Notes: a model not told the origin generated them from the letters alone. Counted from the stretch's first letter, positions 51,482 to 61,748 are shown. The stretch is DNA of 64,000 nt from Solitalea canadensis DSM 3403 (GCF_000242635.2 NC_017770.1:4042669-4106668), one strand, 5' to 3'. Numbers and translations are program-made.

Positions 51482-52237
51482 ATGCATCATAAGTTAAGTG
51501 CAGTAATAATAACATATAATGAAGAACGCAATATTGAGCGGTGCATTAAAGCATTGGTTGATTGGGTAGACGAAATTATTATTGTTGATTCACAAAGTAC
51601 TGATAACACTGAAAATATTTGTAAAAGATATCCAGTAAAATTCTATTCCACTCAGTGGTTGGGATATGGTCCTACAAAAAATTATGGATCTACTTTAGCT
51701 ACGAATGAATATATTTTATCACTTGATGCTGATGAGGAAATTTCTGAATTATTAAGAAATAACATAATTGAGGCACGCAAAAATGGATTAGACGCTGTTT
51801 ACCGTTTTAACAGGCTAACCAATTTCTGTGGAAAATGGATAAAACATGGCGATTGGTACCCAGATACAAAAGACCGTATCTATCCTCGAAATATAGAGTG
51901 GAACACAGCAGCAGCTCACGAAGAACTTTTAATACCTGCAGATATCAAGCGCATTCATCTGAAAGGTAACTTATTACATTATTCGTATTATAGTAAAGAA
52001 GATTTAGTCAGAAAGTACAAGAAATATGCAGAATTACTTGCTGAAGACAGAAAAGATAAATCCAAGGTTTTTCTTTTTTTAAAAACAGTATTTAGTCCCC
52101 TGGTATATTTTATTAAAAACTACTTCTTAAAAGCTGGCTTTTTGGATGGCAAGGCCGGCTTTATTGTTTATTCTCAAGGCGCCTACTATACTTTTTTGAA
52201 GTATAAATTGGCATTAAAAAAATCTTCTGTTAACTGA
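51482..52237 (+). CDS. family 2 glycosyltransferase, WaaE/KdtX-like
   Basis: 251 residues. GT-A fold: LSAVIITYNEERNIERCIKA, EIIIVDSQSTDNTE, SLDADEEIS (DxD-type), WIKHGDWYPDTKDRIYPRN and HEELLIP. The layout matches enzymes that add glucose to the lipopolysaccharide inner core. C-terminal hydrophobic stretch may sit on the membrane. Opens the surface-polysaccharide block; the MsbA-like gene follows after 17 bp. Confidence 0.88.
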   Translation: MHHKLSAVIITYNEERNIERCIKALVDWVDEIIIVDSQSTDNTENICKRYPVKFYSTQWLGYGPTKNYGSTLATNEYILSLDADEEISELLRNNIIEARKNGLDAVYRFNRLTNFCGKWIKHGDWYPDTKDRIYPRNIEWNTAAAHEELLIPADIKRIHLKGNLLHYSYYSKEDLVRKYKKYAELLAEDRKDKSKVFLFLKTVFSPLVYFIKNYFLKAGFLDGKAGFIVYSQGAYYTFLKYKLALKKSSVN

Positions 52238-52254
52238 TTTATCACTATTAAATA

Positions 52255-54096
52255 ATGAAGACCTACCTTCGTTTACTTTCATTTGCAAGACCCATTGGAA
52301 AATTTGCAATTCCCTATATACTTACCACACTTCTAGCTGTAATATTCGGAACGCTTAACCTTGCTCTTTTAATTCCGCTTTTAGAAACATTATTCAAAAG
52401 TGGGGCTGATACAATTCAGCACATACCATTGCCAGAGTTTAGCCTTAGTACAGATTATTTTAAAAATCTGTTTTATCATTACTTCAATGAAGCTGCTATT
52501 ACAAAAGGTAAATTCGGAACTCTTGAGTTTGTATGCATAATCATTATTTCTTCAGCATTTTTAGCCAACTTATTCCGATATATTTCTCAACGGATTATGG
52601 AAGAGTTAAGAATTCATACGATTGAAAACTTACGAGTATCTGTTTTCAATAATATTATGAACCTTAATATTGGTTACTTTAATAATGAAAGAAAAGGAGA
52701 TATAATTTCCAAAGTAGCTTCTGATGTGCAAGTAGTGCAATTTACAGTAACCAGCACATTACAGGTTATTTTTAAAGAGCCCCTTCAGCTAATTGCATTC
52801 TTCTATGCATTATTTGAAATATCTACAAGACTTACGCTGTTTTCATTACTTGTTGTTCCGGTTTCCGGCTTGTTAATTGCCGGCATTGTGAAAAGACTAC
52901 GTCAACAGGCTAAAGAGTCACAAGAGCGTTTTGGCAATATGATAAGTTTCCTGGATGAGGCATTATCCGGCATTAAAATTATTAAGGCATTTAATGCAAC
53001 TGCATTTATCAAAGATCGATTTACAAATGAGAACAAACAATATTCTAAGCTTTCAAGATCAATGGTGAAACGCCAGCAAATGGCATCTCCCCTTTCCGAA
53101 TTCTTAGGTATTGCAACTGTGGCGGGAATACTCCTATATGGAGGGAATATCATCCTGAACAGTCAAGACTCAGGACTTACCGCATCTCAGTTTATCGTTT
53201 ACATTGCTATTTTTTCACAAGTAACCAGACCTGCTAAGGCTATCTCTGAAGCTTTTACACAAATTCATCAAGGACTGGCTGCCGGAGAAAGAGTGTTGGA
53301 TCTTATCAATACTCCTATTCCGATTGTTGATAAAGAAAATGCACTTATTGCTGATGCATTTAATAATAAAATTGAATTTAAGAACGTCAGTTTTTCTTAT
53401 CATGAAAAGTTAGTTCTTGACAATGTAAGCTTTACTGTAGAAAAGGGGCAAACAGTTGCATTGGTGGGCCCATCAGGAAGTGGAAAAACTACAATTTGTG
53501 ATTTAGTTCCTCGTTTTTATGATATTAAGGAAGGATCAATATTGTTTGATGGAACTGATTTACGAGAATTACAAGTAGATTCGATTAGAGGCCAAATAGG
53601 CATTGTTCCTCAGGAATCATTATTATTTAATGACACAATCTTCAACAATATAGCATTTGGCAAACTTGATGCAACAATGGAGGAAGTTGTTGCCGCAGCC
53701 AAAATCGCCAATGCGCATCAGTTCATTGTTAACTCCGATAAAGGGTATGATACCAATGTAGGTGATCGTGGTGCAAAACTATCCGGTGGGCAACGCCAAC
53801 GCTTGTGTATAGCTAGAGCTGTTTTAGCCAACCCGCCAATTATGTTGTTAGATGAAGCTACATCTGCTTTAGATACAGAATCCGAAAAATTGGTTCAGGA
53901 CGCATTGAATAATTTGATGCAAAATAGAACTTCATTAATTATTGCACATAGATTAAGTACGATTAAAAATGCAGATAAAATTATTGTTCTTGAACAAGGC
54001 AAAGTTCTTGAAGAAGGATCCCATAATGAACTTATAGAAAAAGAAGGCCTTTATTATAAATTGGTTAACATGCAATCATTCACAACCGAGGCTTAA
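52255..54096 (+). CDS. MsbA-like ABC exporter (lipid A/lipid flippase type)
   Basis: 613 residues. N-terminal six-helix domain (LRLLSFARPIGKFAIPYILT, NLNIGYFNNERKGDIISKVA) and ATPase domain: VALVGPSGSGKTTICDLVPR, GIVPQESLLFNDTIFNNIAF, LSGGQRQRLCIARAV, IMLLDEATSALDTESEKLVQ, LIIAHRLSTIKNADKIIVLE. Close in pattern to MsbA, which flips lipid A core; its position among glycosyltransferases supports a lipid-linked glycan cargo. Confidence 0.9.
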   Translation: MKTYLRLLSFARPIGKFAIPYILTTLLAVIFGTLNLALLIPLLETLFKSGADTIQHIPLPEFSLSTDYFKNLFYHYFNEAAITKGKFGTLEFVCIIIISSAFLANLFRYISQRIMEELRIHTIENLRVSVFNNIMNLNIGYFNNERKGDIISKVASDVQVVQFTVTSTLQVIFKEPLQLIAFFYALFEISTRLTLFSLLVVPVSGLLIAGIVKRLRQQAKESQERFGNMISFLDEALSGIKIIKAFNATAFIKDRFTNENKQYSKLSRSMVKRQQMASPLSEFLGIATVAGILLYGGNIILNSQDSGLTASQFIVYIAIFSQVTRPAKAISEAFTQIHQGLAAGERVLDLINTPIPIVDKENALIADAFNNKIEFKNVSFSYHEKLVLDNVSFTVEKGQTVALVGPSGSGKTTICDLVPRFYDIKEGSILFDGTDLRELQVDSIRGQIGIVPQESLLFNDTIFNNIAFGKLDATMEEVVAAAKIANAHQFIVNSDKGYDTNVGDRGAKLSGGQRQRLCIARAVLANPPIMLLDEATSALDTESEKLVQDALNNLMQNRTSLIIAHRLSTIKNADKIIVLEQGKVLEEGSHNELIEKEGLYYKLVNMQSFTTEA

Positions 54097-54133
54097 TCTC
54101 TCATAAATGCAATAACTAACCACCAAACCACGC

Positions 54134-55144
54134 ATGGAAACTAAATTAAGTGTCATAATTTGTTGTTATAACAGCACTCATTTGTTAGAACCAACATTAA
54201 AGGCATTAGCATTACAAGAAAAAACAGAGAGCTTTAAATGGGAAATAATACTTGTAGATAATAATAGTAATGATAATACAACTGCTTTTGCTAAGAATGT
54301 TTGGGACAAGTTAAATTGTCCATTTACATTGAAGGTTGTTCAAGAGCCAAATCCAGGATTAATTCATGCAAGAGAAAAAGGTATCTCAGAATCTTCCGGA
54401 GACTTTCTTATCTTTTGCGATGATGACAACAGGCTCTCTGCACACTATGTACATACTGTTGTTGATGAGTTTGAAAAAAATGAACGTATAGCAGTTGTTG
54501 CCGGACGAGGTATTGCTGTTTTTGAAATCGATAAACCCGATTGGTTTGATGAATTTGCAATGAATTATGCTATTGGAAAACAAAAGGGTGCATTTTCAAA
54601 ACTTAAAAATATTTATGGCGCTGGTATAGGAATAAGAAAATGTCATTTAGATACCCTTTATGCAGGTGGGTTTAGTCCGCTTTTAGTTGGACGAACAAAA
54701 TCAATTCTGTTAGCAGGAGAGGATACTGAAATGATCTTTGCTCTTCAATTATTAAGAGTAAAAATCAGGTATAATAATGATTTAACATTTGAACACTTTC
54801 TTACAAGAAAACGTTTAACCTTTGACTACCTATGTTCCCTTAGAAAAGGAATCGGAGCAGCTAGACCTATTCTAAGATTATATGTTTTGGCACACAAAAA
54901 CAGGTCCCTAGGGCTTTTCTATTTTCAACGTCAATTAATGAGTTGTTATTTAAGAATTGTAAGACAATACTTATTTCATTTTAGCAAGTCAGGAAGAAAA
55001 GCTCGCTTAGCTTACAATTTAGGTTATTTACATTCACTGAGAAGTTACAAAACTGAATTTTTGAATATGTATAATAAAATAATGATTCTTAAAGGGAATT
55101 TAAGGAAAATCCCTGATCATAAAAATAAATTGAAAAGTGGTTGA
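54134..55144 (+). CDS. family 2 glycosyltransferase
   Basis: 336 residues. LSVIICCYNSTHLLEPTLKA, EIILVDNNSNDNTTAFA, NPGLIHAREKGISES, FLIFCDDDNRLS (nucleotide-sugar/metal site), YGAGIGIRKCHLDTLYAGGF and LAGEDTEMIFAL. Acceptor and sugar unknown. Ends convergent with the GT4 gene at 55181. Confidence 0.88.
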   Translation: METKLSVIICCYNSTHLLEPTLKALALQEKTESFKWEIILVDNNSNDNTTAFAKNVWDKLNCPFTLKVVQEPNPGLIHAREKGISESSGDFLIFCDDDNRLSAHYVHTVVDEFEKNERIAVVAGRGIAVFEIDKPDWFDEFAMNYAIGKQKGAFSKLKNIYGAGIGIRKCHLDTLYAGGFSPLLVGRTKSILLAGEDTEMIFALQLLRVKIRYNNDLTFEHFLTRKRLTFDYLCSLRKGIGAARPILRLYVLAHKNRSLGLFYFQRQLMSCYLRIVRQYLFHFSKSGRKARLAYNLGYLHSLRSYKTEFLNMYNKIMILKGNLRKIPDHKNKLKSG

Positions 55145-55169
55145 TGGGATTATCAACCATTTTTCAATT
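55128..55169. terminator. hairpin between convergent glycosyltransferase genes
   Basis: AATTGAAAAGTGGTTGAT (55128-55145), loop of 6, ATCAACCATTTTTCAATT (55152-55169): 18 bp with one G-U, covering the stop of the plus-strand gene. The minus strand has a T-rich follow-up, the plus strand a weaker one. Confidence 0.6.
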
Positions 55170-55180
55170 CAATATCTATC

Positions 55181-56329
55181 TTAGTTTGTAATTTGATCTA
55201 AGAAACGCTGTTCTACGTTCTGAGGAAATTTACTTTCAAATAATTCAAAACTTCTTTTCCCCATTTTTTGCAAGTTCATTTTGTTGAGCCACAACAGCTC
55301 TAAAACTCTATCAATTTCATCATAGGAGGTATCTTCCGCAATCCATCCATTTTCATTCTCCAATACCCATTTAGGCATATCGCCAATACGGCTCGCAATT
55401 ATTGGTCTTCCTACTGCCATGGCTTCTATAACTGCAATTGGCATCGCATCCTGACGTGTTATCTGTAATAAAACATGTGCATTATTTATCACTTCTTGTA
55501 CATCTTTAGTAAATCCACGTAAAAACACTTTATTACCAAGTTCTGCCTTTGCAATCATTTTTTCTAACTGCTCTTTATCCGGCCCATTACCATAAAACTC
55601 TAATATCCAATCACGTTTTTTCCATTTCTCAGAAGACAATACTGTTATTAAACAATCCTGTGACTTGGTAGAAGAAATCAGGGCTGCCAGCATAATCATT
55701 TTTAAACTTTCATTCTCTGAAACTGCCAAATCGGAATATTTTGACTCAAAAGCTATTGGATTATAAATTAATTCAGAATTAGGAATAGAAAAGTTCAATT
55801 GTTTGGAAAGTACATGATGCATATGATTGGCAGCAAACAAATTGTGAGAAACAGCATTAAGTCTTTTTCTCATTTTATCGGCCTTTGAAGTTGAAAATAC
55901 ATACTTCTCAATGTAGTTATGGTATACTAATGAACTAACCTTACATTTAAAATCTATATCGTTCCATGGATCATTTACAATGTCCATAAATCCAGATTGA
56001 TTAATCACAATATAGTCGTAATAATGTTTTTTTAAATCATTTACAACTTTATTAAGTTTATAGTTAGTTACATGTTTGGAGAATAATTTATAATATAATT
56101 TTTTAAAAAACTGTCTTTTCTTTTCACTAAAAGGAAGTAAAACAATTGTACACCCTGCTTGTCGTAAGACATCCAGCTTATCTTCCTTCCCTTTTAAATC
56201 AAAAATCGCACAACTTACCTGATACCCATTTTGAGCAGCATACAATGCTGTTTTATACCACAATTGCTCACTACCGCCCCAAGATGCGCCTTTTAATAAC
56301 GAAATAAATAAGATTGATTTGTTACTCAT
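55181..56329 (-). CDS. family 4 glycosyltransferase
   Basis: 382 residues, GT-B fold. N-terminal ILFISLLKGASWGGSEQLWY; C-terminal donor site with FYGNGPDKEQLEKMIAKAEL, VFLRGFTKDVQEVINNAHVL, and the EX7E-like SQDAMPIAVIEAMAVGRPII ASRIGDMPKW region (here QDAMPIAVIEAMAVGRPIIA). The only minus-strand gene of the block, so separately transcribed. Confidence 0.88.
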   Translation of the reverse strand: MSNKSILFISLLKGASWGGSEQLWYKTALYAAQNGYQVSCAIFDLKGKEDKLDVLRQAGCTIVLLPFSEKKRQFFKKLYYKLFSKHVTNYKLNKVVNDLKKHYYDYIVINQSGFMDIVNDPWNDIDFKCKVSSLVYHNYIEKYVFSTSKADKMRKRLNAVSHNLFAANHMHHVLSKQLNFSIPNSELIYNPIAFESKYSDLAVSENESLKMIMLAALISSTKSQDCLITVLSSEKWKKRDWILEFYGNGPDKEQLEKMIAKAELGNKVFLRGFTKDVQEVINNAHVLLQITRQDAMPIAVIEAMAVGRPIIASRIGDMPKWVLENENGWIAEDTSYDEIDRVLELLWLNKMNLQKMGKRSFELFESKFPQNVEQRFLDQITN

Positions 56330-56630
56330 TAACTGCTTTATTATTTAATACTTGATATCCAATCATTAATATTGGTAGAAAAATTACAAGACTTAACTAA
56401 CTACAACTCAACCTAACTGTTTTTAGAATCCAGTCCTGATCATTTTTGTTTGATGTCGCTTCGTTCTGCCTCAGGCTCTAAATAAAGCCTTATTTAAACA
56501 TGGAATGTCATGTGTTTTATTTTACATAAGCGAGACTTCTCCTAAAACAACATAACATTTCAATTTCTTTTTTATTTCTTTGCATAAAAATTTACATGGT
56601 TCTGAAAAGATAATCAGCGCCTAAATTAGT
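56330..56630. other. non-coding intergenic region between divergent glycosyltransferase genes
   Basis: 301 bp without a gene. It should hold promoters for both flanking genes, but no clean TAnnTTTG is visible. A short hairpin, aggctctaaataaagcct, lies at 56471-56488. Composition is AT-rich. Confidence 0.4.
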
Positions 56631-57575
56631 ATGAATTATCCACTTATTTCAATTGCTCTTTGTTCTTACAATGGTGAAAAATATATTTCGAAACAGCTTA
56701 CAAGTATAATTAACCAAACTTATAAAAATTTAGAGATTATAATTGTTGATGATTGTTCAAACGACCAAACCGTTAGTATTATAAAGGCTTTCCTTTCTTC
56801 CGATCCGCGAATCAAGCTATTTGTAAACGAAAAAAATATAGGTTTTAATAAGAACTTTGAGCAAGCAATAAATCTCTGCACTGGTGATTTTATTGCAATT
56901 AGTGACCAAGATGATATTTGGTTACCTAATAAAATAGAAACACTTATTAATTCACTGGGAGATAAAGGCATGGTCTTTTCTAATTCATTATTTATAGATG
57001 AAAACGATATCTCATTAAATACTCTCCTAATTGATCAGGACAGAAAAAAAGAAACGTATGAAACTTATAGAAATATCTTATTAAGCAATTTCGTAACCGG
57101 ACACACAATTCTATTTAGAAAGGAAATGTTAGCCTATTTCCTGCCCTTTCCTCCTAATATTTTCTATGATTGGTGGATGGGATTCGTTATGCTATACGAA
57201 AATCAACTGGTTTATTGTCCAATGGTTCTGACAAATTATAGGATACATAAATCTTCTGTCATGAATAAGGAAACCGTAAAAATCCAGGAGAGTAGAAAAA
57301 ATAAGTACAGGATAGAGACTACAACTATTTTCAATCAACTTAATAGCTTTAAGGAATACAAAGGTTTATCAGTAAAAGATCAGGCTTTTTTGAATAGATT
57401 GACAGAAGCTTTCAGAAAAAAAATGACAGGGTATTATTCTGCAACATTGTTTAGAATTATTCTGAAAAACTTTAGTGATTTATTTCCACTTCATATATCA
57501 TCAAGACTGAAAAAAGTCCTGTTCCTGCAACGCTATTGCAGGGGCCTTAAGTTAACTGACATTGTTAGTCATTGA
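56631..57575 (+). CDS. family 2 glycosyltransferase, rhamnosyltransferase-like
   Basis: 314 residues. SIALCSYNGEKYISKQLTSI, LEIIIVDDCSNDQTVSIIKA, GDFIAISDQDDIWLPNKIE (the DQDD metal site common in rhamnosyl/galactofuranosyl transferases), VTGHTILFRKEML and FYDWWMGFVMLYENQLVYCP. Followed after 114 bp by the WbsX-like gene. Confidence 0.88.
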   Translation: MNYPLISIALCSYNGEKYISKQLTSIINQTYKNLEIIIVDDCSNDQTVSIIKAFLSSDPRIKLFVNEKNIGFNKNFEQAINLCTGDFIAISDQDDIWLPNKIETLINSLGDKGMVFSNSLFIDENDISLNTLLIDQDRKKETYETYRNILLSNFVTGHTILFRKEMLAYFLPFPPNIFYDWWMGFVMLYENQLVYCPMVLTNYRIHKSSVMNKETVKIQESRKNKYRIETTTIFNQLNSFKEYKGLSVKDQAFLNRLTEAFRKKMTGYYSATLFRIILKNFSDLFPLHISSRLKKVLFLQRYCRGLKLTDIVSH

Positions 57576-57689
57576 TAAATATTAATCCTGATTTAAAGGC
57601 ATTAATCTCACCCTAAAAAACACATCCCACAATCACAGCTATTTGAGGCATTTTTACCTTCAATTTTAATAGATTACAATCTCAATAAA

Positions 57690-58793
57690 ATGAACAATAA
57701 AATAAAACCAATTGCAATATATTTACCACAATTTCATCCAATAAAAGAAAACAATGAATGGTGGGGACAAGGATTTACAGAATGGACAAATGTTACTAAA
57801 TCTCTGCCGAAATTTAAAGGTCATTATCAACCACATTTACCTACAGATTTAGGGTTTTATGACCTAAGATTACATGACACGTTAATTGAGCAGGCCAAGC
57901 TTGCACAAGAGCATGGTATTTATGGTTTTTGCTTTTATCATTATTGGTTTAATGGTAAACTTCTATTAGAAACTCCATTACATAATTTGTTAAAAAACAA
58001 AACACCTGATTTTCCTTTTTGTCTTTGTTGGGCAAATGAAAATTGGACCAGAAGATGGGATGGGCTGGAAGAAGAAGTGTTAATTAAACAAGATCATACC
58101 ATACAGGATGATTTAGAGCACATTAAATACCTCATCACCTTTTTCAAAGATGACAGATACATTAAGATTGAAAATAAACCTGTTCTGTTAGTTTACAGAT
58201 CAGAGCTTCATCCACAAATAAATGAATGTACAAAGATGTGGAGAGAAGAGGTCCGAAAAGAAGGATTTGAAGATATCTACCTAATTAGAGTTGAGAATTT
58301 TGTAACAAATGTAAATCCTGAATCTCATGGATTCGATGCTGCAATGGAATTCGCTCCCAGTTTTTCAGGACAGTTAAAAAAGACATACAAAAAAAATGTC
58401 GCAAAATATCTTACAACTAAGGTGCTTGACAAATTAAAGATTCAAACAAGAGCAGATTTAAATAATAATATTTATGACTACAGGGATTTGATTGATTTAA
58501 TGACCAATAGACCTGTTCCTACATATAAAAGATTCCGAGCGATTTGCCCTGGTTGGGATAATTCTGCTCGAAGAAAATCTAACGCCACGATATTCATTAA
58601 TTCGAGCCCAAAATCTTATTCCGTGTGGTTAAAAGATATTATTGATTATACCAAAGAAAATTTCAGTGATGGGGAACAATTGTTTTTTATAAACGCTTGG
58701 AATGAATGGGCTGAGGGTTGTCATTTAGAACCTTGCATTAAATGGGGTAAAGCCTATTTAGAAGAAACTAAAAAAGTTGTTGAATCGAGATAA
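57690..58793 (+). CDS. WbsX-like protein, glycoside hydrolase 99-like domain
   Basis: 367 residues. IAIYLPQFHPIKENNEWWGQ GFTEWTNV at the start, GHYQPHLPTDLGFYDLRLHD, YGFCFYHYWFNGKLLLE, CWANENWTRRWDG, and C-terminal AWNEWAEGCHLEP: the full signature of WbsX proteins, found in O-antigen clusters and structurally like endo-mannosidase GH99. Whether it trims or transfers sugars is not settled for the family. No signal peptide, so cytoplasmic side. Confidence 0.9.
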   Translation: MNNKIKPIAIYLPQFHPIKENNEWWGQGFTEWTNVTKSLPKFKGHYQPHLPTDLGFYDLRLHDTLIEQAKLAQEHGIYGFCFYHYWFNGKLLLETPLHNLLKNKTPDFPFCLCWANENWTRRWDGLEEEVLIKQDHTIQDDLEHIKYLITFFKDDRYIKIENKPVLLVYRSELHPQINECTKMWREEVRKEGFEDIYLIRVENFVTNVNPESHGFDAAMEFAPSFSGQLKKTYKKNVAKYLTTKVLDKLKIQTRADLNNNIYDYRDLIDLMTNRPVPTYKRFRAICPGWDNSARRKSNATIFINSSPKSYSVWLKDIIDYTKENFSDGEQLFFINAWNEWAEGCHLEPCIKWGKAYLEETKKVVESR

Positions 58794-58831
58794 CTCCAAT
58801 TTCATTATCCCTATATCAAGACAAAATAACC

Positions 58832-59980
58832 ATGAAAAAACATAAACTGCTAATAATTTCTCATGGAAGTACTTTAAATGGAGCCGAAAGAGCACTTTTT
58901 GAAACCATAAAAGCTCTTTCCTTGCGAGGCTATGAATTGTATGCGCTATTCCCTTATGAGGGTCCTATTATAGAAATGTGCTTACCTTTTTTAAAAAAAC
59001 ATTATATCACTAATGAAGTTGAGCCCTGGTGGCTATGTCGAAAGAAACTCACATTTTTACATAAGATAAAACGCTTTTTTGTTTTATTAAAAAATATTTG
59101 GATTAATTACAAATATATCAAGCTAATAGATCCCGACATTGTTATAACTAACACATTAACGACACCTTGCGCAGCCATAGGAAGTAAGTTTGCACAAAAA
59201 AAACACATCTGGTATTTACATGAACTTGGTGACGAAGATCATGGATTTCATTTTTTATTGGGAAAAAGGTTTTCATTACGAATGGTAAATTCATTATCCC
59301 AATCTGTTTTTTTGAATTCTTATTTTTTAGATTCAAAATTTAAAAGATGTATTGAGCAAAATAAGCGTTCTGTTGTCTATCAATCTGTTGAATTTACAAG
59401 TACTATTCCATCAAATAAAGCTAAAGAGAATTCATTAAGATTAATTCTCTCTGGACGTTTTGCTCCTGGGAAAGGTCAATTAGACGCCATTAAAGCGCTG
59501 AATATATTAAAGCAAAACAATGAAAATATAACACTTACATTAATAGGTTCAGGGGAAGACAGCTACTCATCGCAAGTAAGAGAGTACATTAAGAAGAACT
59601 CTCTGGAAGAACATGTTGAATTAGTTAACTTTGCGAAAAACACGTCACCTTACTATTCGCGTGCAAATGTTGCCCTTGTTTGTTCACGGTGTGAAGCTTT
59701 TGGTAGAATTACAATAGAGGCAATGAAAATGGGTGTAGTAGTTATAGCTTCGGACACTGGAGCTAACACCGAATTAATAAGAGATAACTTTAATGGCATA
59801 CTTTATCAGTATGGCAATATTGAAGATTTAGCAAAGAAAATAATTTTAACAAAAGATAGTAAACTAAGAGAAAGATTATCTGAACAAGCAAATAAATGGG
59901 CCAATGATACCTTCAATTTAGAAAAATATTCATATAAACTAGATTCAGAAATTAAGAGGGTACTTGAATTACCACTTTAG
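58832..59980 (+). CDS. family 4 glycosyltransferase
   Basis: 382 residues. N-terminal LLIISHGSTLNGAERALFET, middle HIWYLHELGDEDHGF, C-terminal LRLILSGRFAPGKGQLDAIK, LTLIGSGEDSYSSQVREYIK, and CEAFGRITIEAMKMGVVVIA SDTGAN with the catalytic EX7E. Last gene of the block. The following 223 bp (59981-60203) contain no feature I can support. Confidence 0.88.
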   Translation: MKKHKLLIISHGSTLNGAERALFETIKALSLRGYELYALFPYEGPIIEMCLPFLKKHYITNEVEPWWLCRKKLTFLHKIKRFFVLLKNIWINYKYIKLIDPDIVITNTLTTPCAAIGSKFAQKKHIWYLHELGDEDHGFHFLLGKRFSLRMVNSLSQSVFLNSYFLDSKFKRCIEQNKRSVVYQSVEFTSTIPSNKAKENSLRLILSGRFAPGKGQLDAIKALNILKQNNENITLTLIGSGEDSYSSQVREYIKKNSLEEHVELVNFAKNTSPYYSRANVALVCSRCEAFGRITIEAMKMGVVVIASDTGANTELIRDNFNGILYQYGNIEDLAKKIILTKDSKLRERLSEQANKWANDTFNLEKYSYKLDSEIKRVLELPL

Positions 59981-60203
59981 ATATCATTAAGATTTTGACT
60001 AATCATAATAAATTCTGCATACATCCTAGACATTGGCAAGATTGGTCTTGACACTCCCATACGATGCAACAGGACCCTACATTGCAATACACACCTTCTG
60101 CAAAATGGTAGTAGACTAATGCCTACTCCCATTTAAATTGAAATGTATTAGTTACTAAGCATGAGCCTAGTGTTTTAAGAAGAATGTTACTAAATAATAG
60201 CCT

Positions 60204-61613
60204 TTATAATTGTGGTTTTGCATAATTAATTACCCAAACTCCATCATTTTGTTTTACACTCAAATTAGCTTTTCCATCGCCGTCGTAATCAGCTTGTGCA
60301 TTATGCGACATAGAATCGCCAAATCCATAGGCTACAGCATTAAATTTTCCAAATTGATCTTTTGCGTAGTCAATATACCATTCACCTTTGTTATTTCTAA
60401 TTGCTAAATCTGCCTTTCCATCGCCATCATAATCGGCTGGACAAGGTTTATCCGATGAGCTTGAACCATAACCATTAAATGACATATCCCATGCCCCAAA
60501 TCCATTAGATGCATAATCAATATACCATATTCCATTAGTTGAATTCTTAATACTCAAATCTGCCTTGCCGTCGCCGTCATAATCCGCAGGAACTGGAAAT
60601 TCTTGACCTGTGAAGCCGTAATTACTATAATTGATATCCCATTTACCAAATCCATTTGATGCATAGTCAATATTCCATTTACCTTGGCCATTTCTTATGG
60701 ATAAATCTGCTTTCCCATCGCCATCATAATCGGCAGGACAAGGAATATCAGTTGAGCTAGATCCATAACCACCATAAGAAACATCAAATCGTCCAAAACC
60801 ATTGGATGCATAGTCGATATACCATATTCCGGTATTTGAATCTTTAATACTTAAGTCAGCTTTTCCGTCTCCATCGTAATCTTCAGGAACCGGTACTGCC
60901 CCAACAGATGTACCATAACCAGAAAAAGAAGAGTCCCAATTCCCGAATCCATTAGAAGCATAATCAATATACCATACGCCAGCTTTATCTTTAATACTTA
61001 GATCAGTCTTTCCATCTCCATCATAATCGGCTGGTACTGCAATTGCATCAGATGAAGATCCATAATTCGGAAAGGATCTTATTGTTGAGGGATAAAAACT
61101 CAAAACATCAATCTGGCAAAATCCACCTTTAATTGTATGCGGTTTAGGGTTTGGCTCAATATTAGGATCATACGTAGTATAGGTACACCGAACCTCGACA
61201 TTTAAAGGTCCTGTTATAGGATAAGGAATTTTTACGTCTGCAACATTTTCGCCATGAGTTGTTTTATATATATAAAAGAAATCACCCGTTGGTCCGATAG
61301 AGAATTGCCATTCTGTAATACCTGGATTAGGCGCTTCATAGTTTAACTTAACACGATAGGTATAGTATTCCAAATTAATTCCGATTAACTCAATACTGGG
61401 ATAAATTGTACCATTAGGAAAGGAACCAGGTATTCGTTCTATACTTTTACTATCATTAACAGATAAAGAATCAATATAAGCGTTAACTATTATTCCTTTA
61501 TTGTTGGTGTTATTAATTGTTTCCCTAATTGGACCTATTTCCTCTTTCTTACAAGAAACAAAAGATAGACAAACCATAAGTAGCCCTAAAAGGCTCTTTA
61601 ATGAAATTTTCAT
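60204..61613 (-). CDS. lipoprotein with six FG-GAP/VCBS-like DYDGDGK repeats
   Basis: 469 residues with lipoprotein signal MKISLKSLLGLLMVCLSFVS and lipidated Cys22 (SCKKEE). After an about 180-residue N-terminal part come six repeats of roughly 50 residues, each with a Ca-binding loop DYDGDGKADLSI and a WYIDYASNGFG segment, e.g. around residues 193, 243, 294, 343, 394 and 444. FG-GAP/VCBS repeats fold into beta-propeller blades; six to seven blades close a propeller. Surface-exposed binding protein is the likely role. Copies are very similar to each other, indicating recent internal duplication. Confidence 0.85.
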   Translation of the reverse strand: MKISLKSLLGLLMVCLSFVSCKKEEIGPIRETINNTNNKGIIVNAYIDSLSVNDSKSIERIPGSFPNGTIYPSIELIGINLEYYTYRVKLNYEAPNPGITEWQFSIGPTGDFFYIYKTTHGENVADVKIPYPITGPLNVEVRCTYTTYDPNIEPNPKPHTIKGGFCQIDVLSFYPSTIRSFPNYGSSSDAIAVPADYDGDGKTDLSIKDKAGVWYIDYASNGFGNWDSSFSGYGTSVGAVPVPEDYDGDGKADLSIKDSNTGIWYIDYASNGFGRFDVSYGGYGSSSTDIPCPADYDGDGKADLSIRNGQGKWNIDYASNGFGKWDINYSNYGFTGQEFPVPADYDGDGKADLSIKNSTNGIWYIDYASNGFGAWDMSFNGYGSSSSDKPCPADYDGDGKADLAIRNNKGEWYIDYAKDQFGKFNAVAYGFGDSMSHNAQADYDGDGKANLSVKQNDGVWVINYAKPQL

Positions 61614-61748
61614 AAAATGTGTAATTAGATGTTAATATGTTTTTCCCGGGAAGATTTAAACTGTTGCTATGTTACTTAATAAATCAATATTGCCCCAAAC
61701 TGCAATTATTTTTGTTACACAAACTCTTAACGAAGGCCTATTGTCGAT

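Noticed and set aside
59981-60203. Possible gene remnant after the last glycosyltransferase
   Set aside because: Short open stretches exist on both strands, but none shows a recognisable domain or start.
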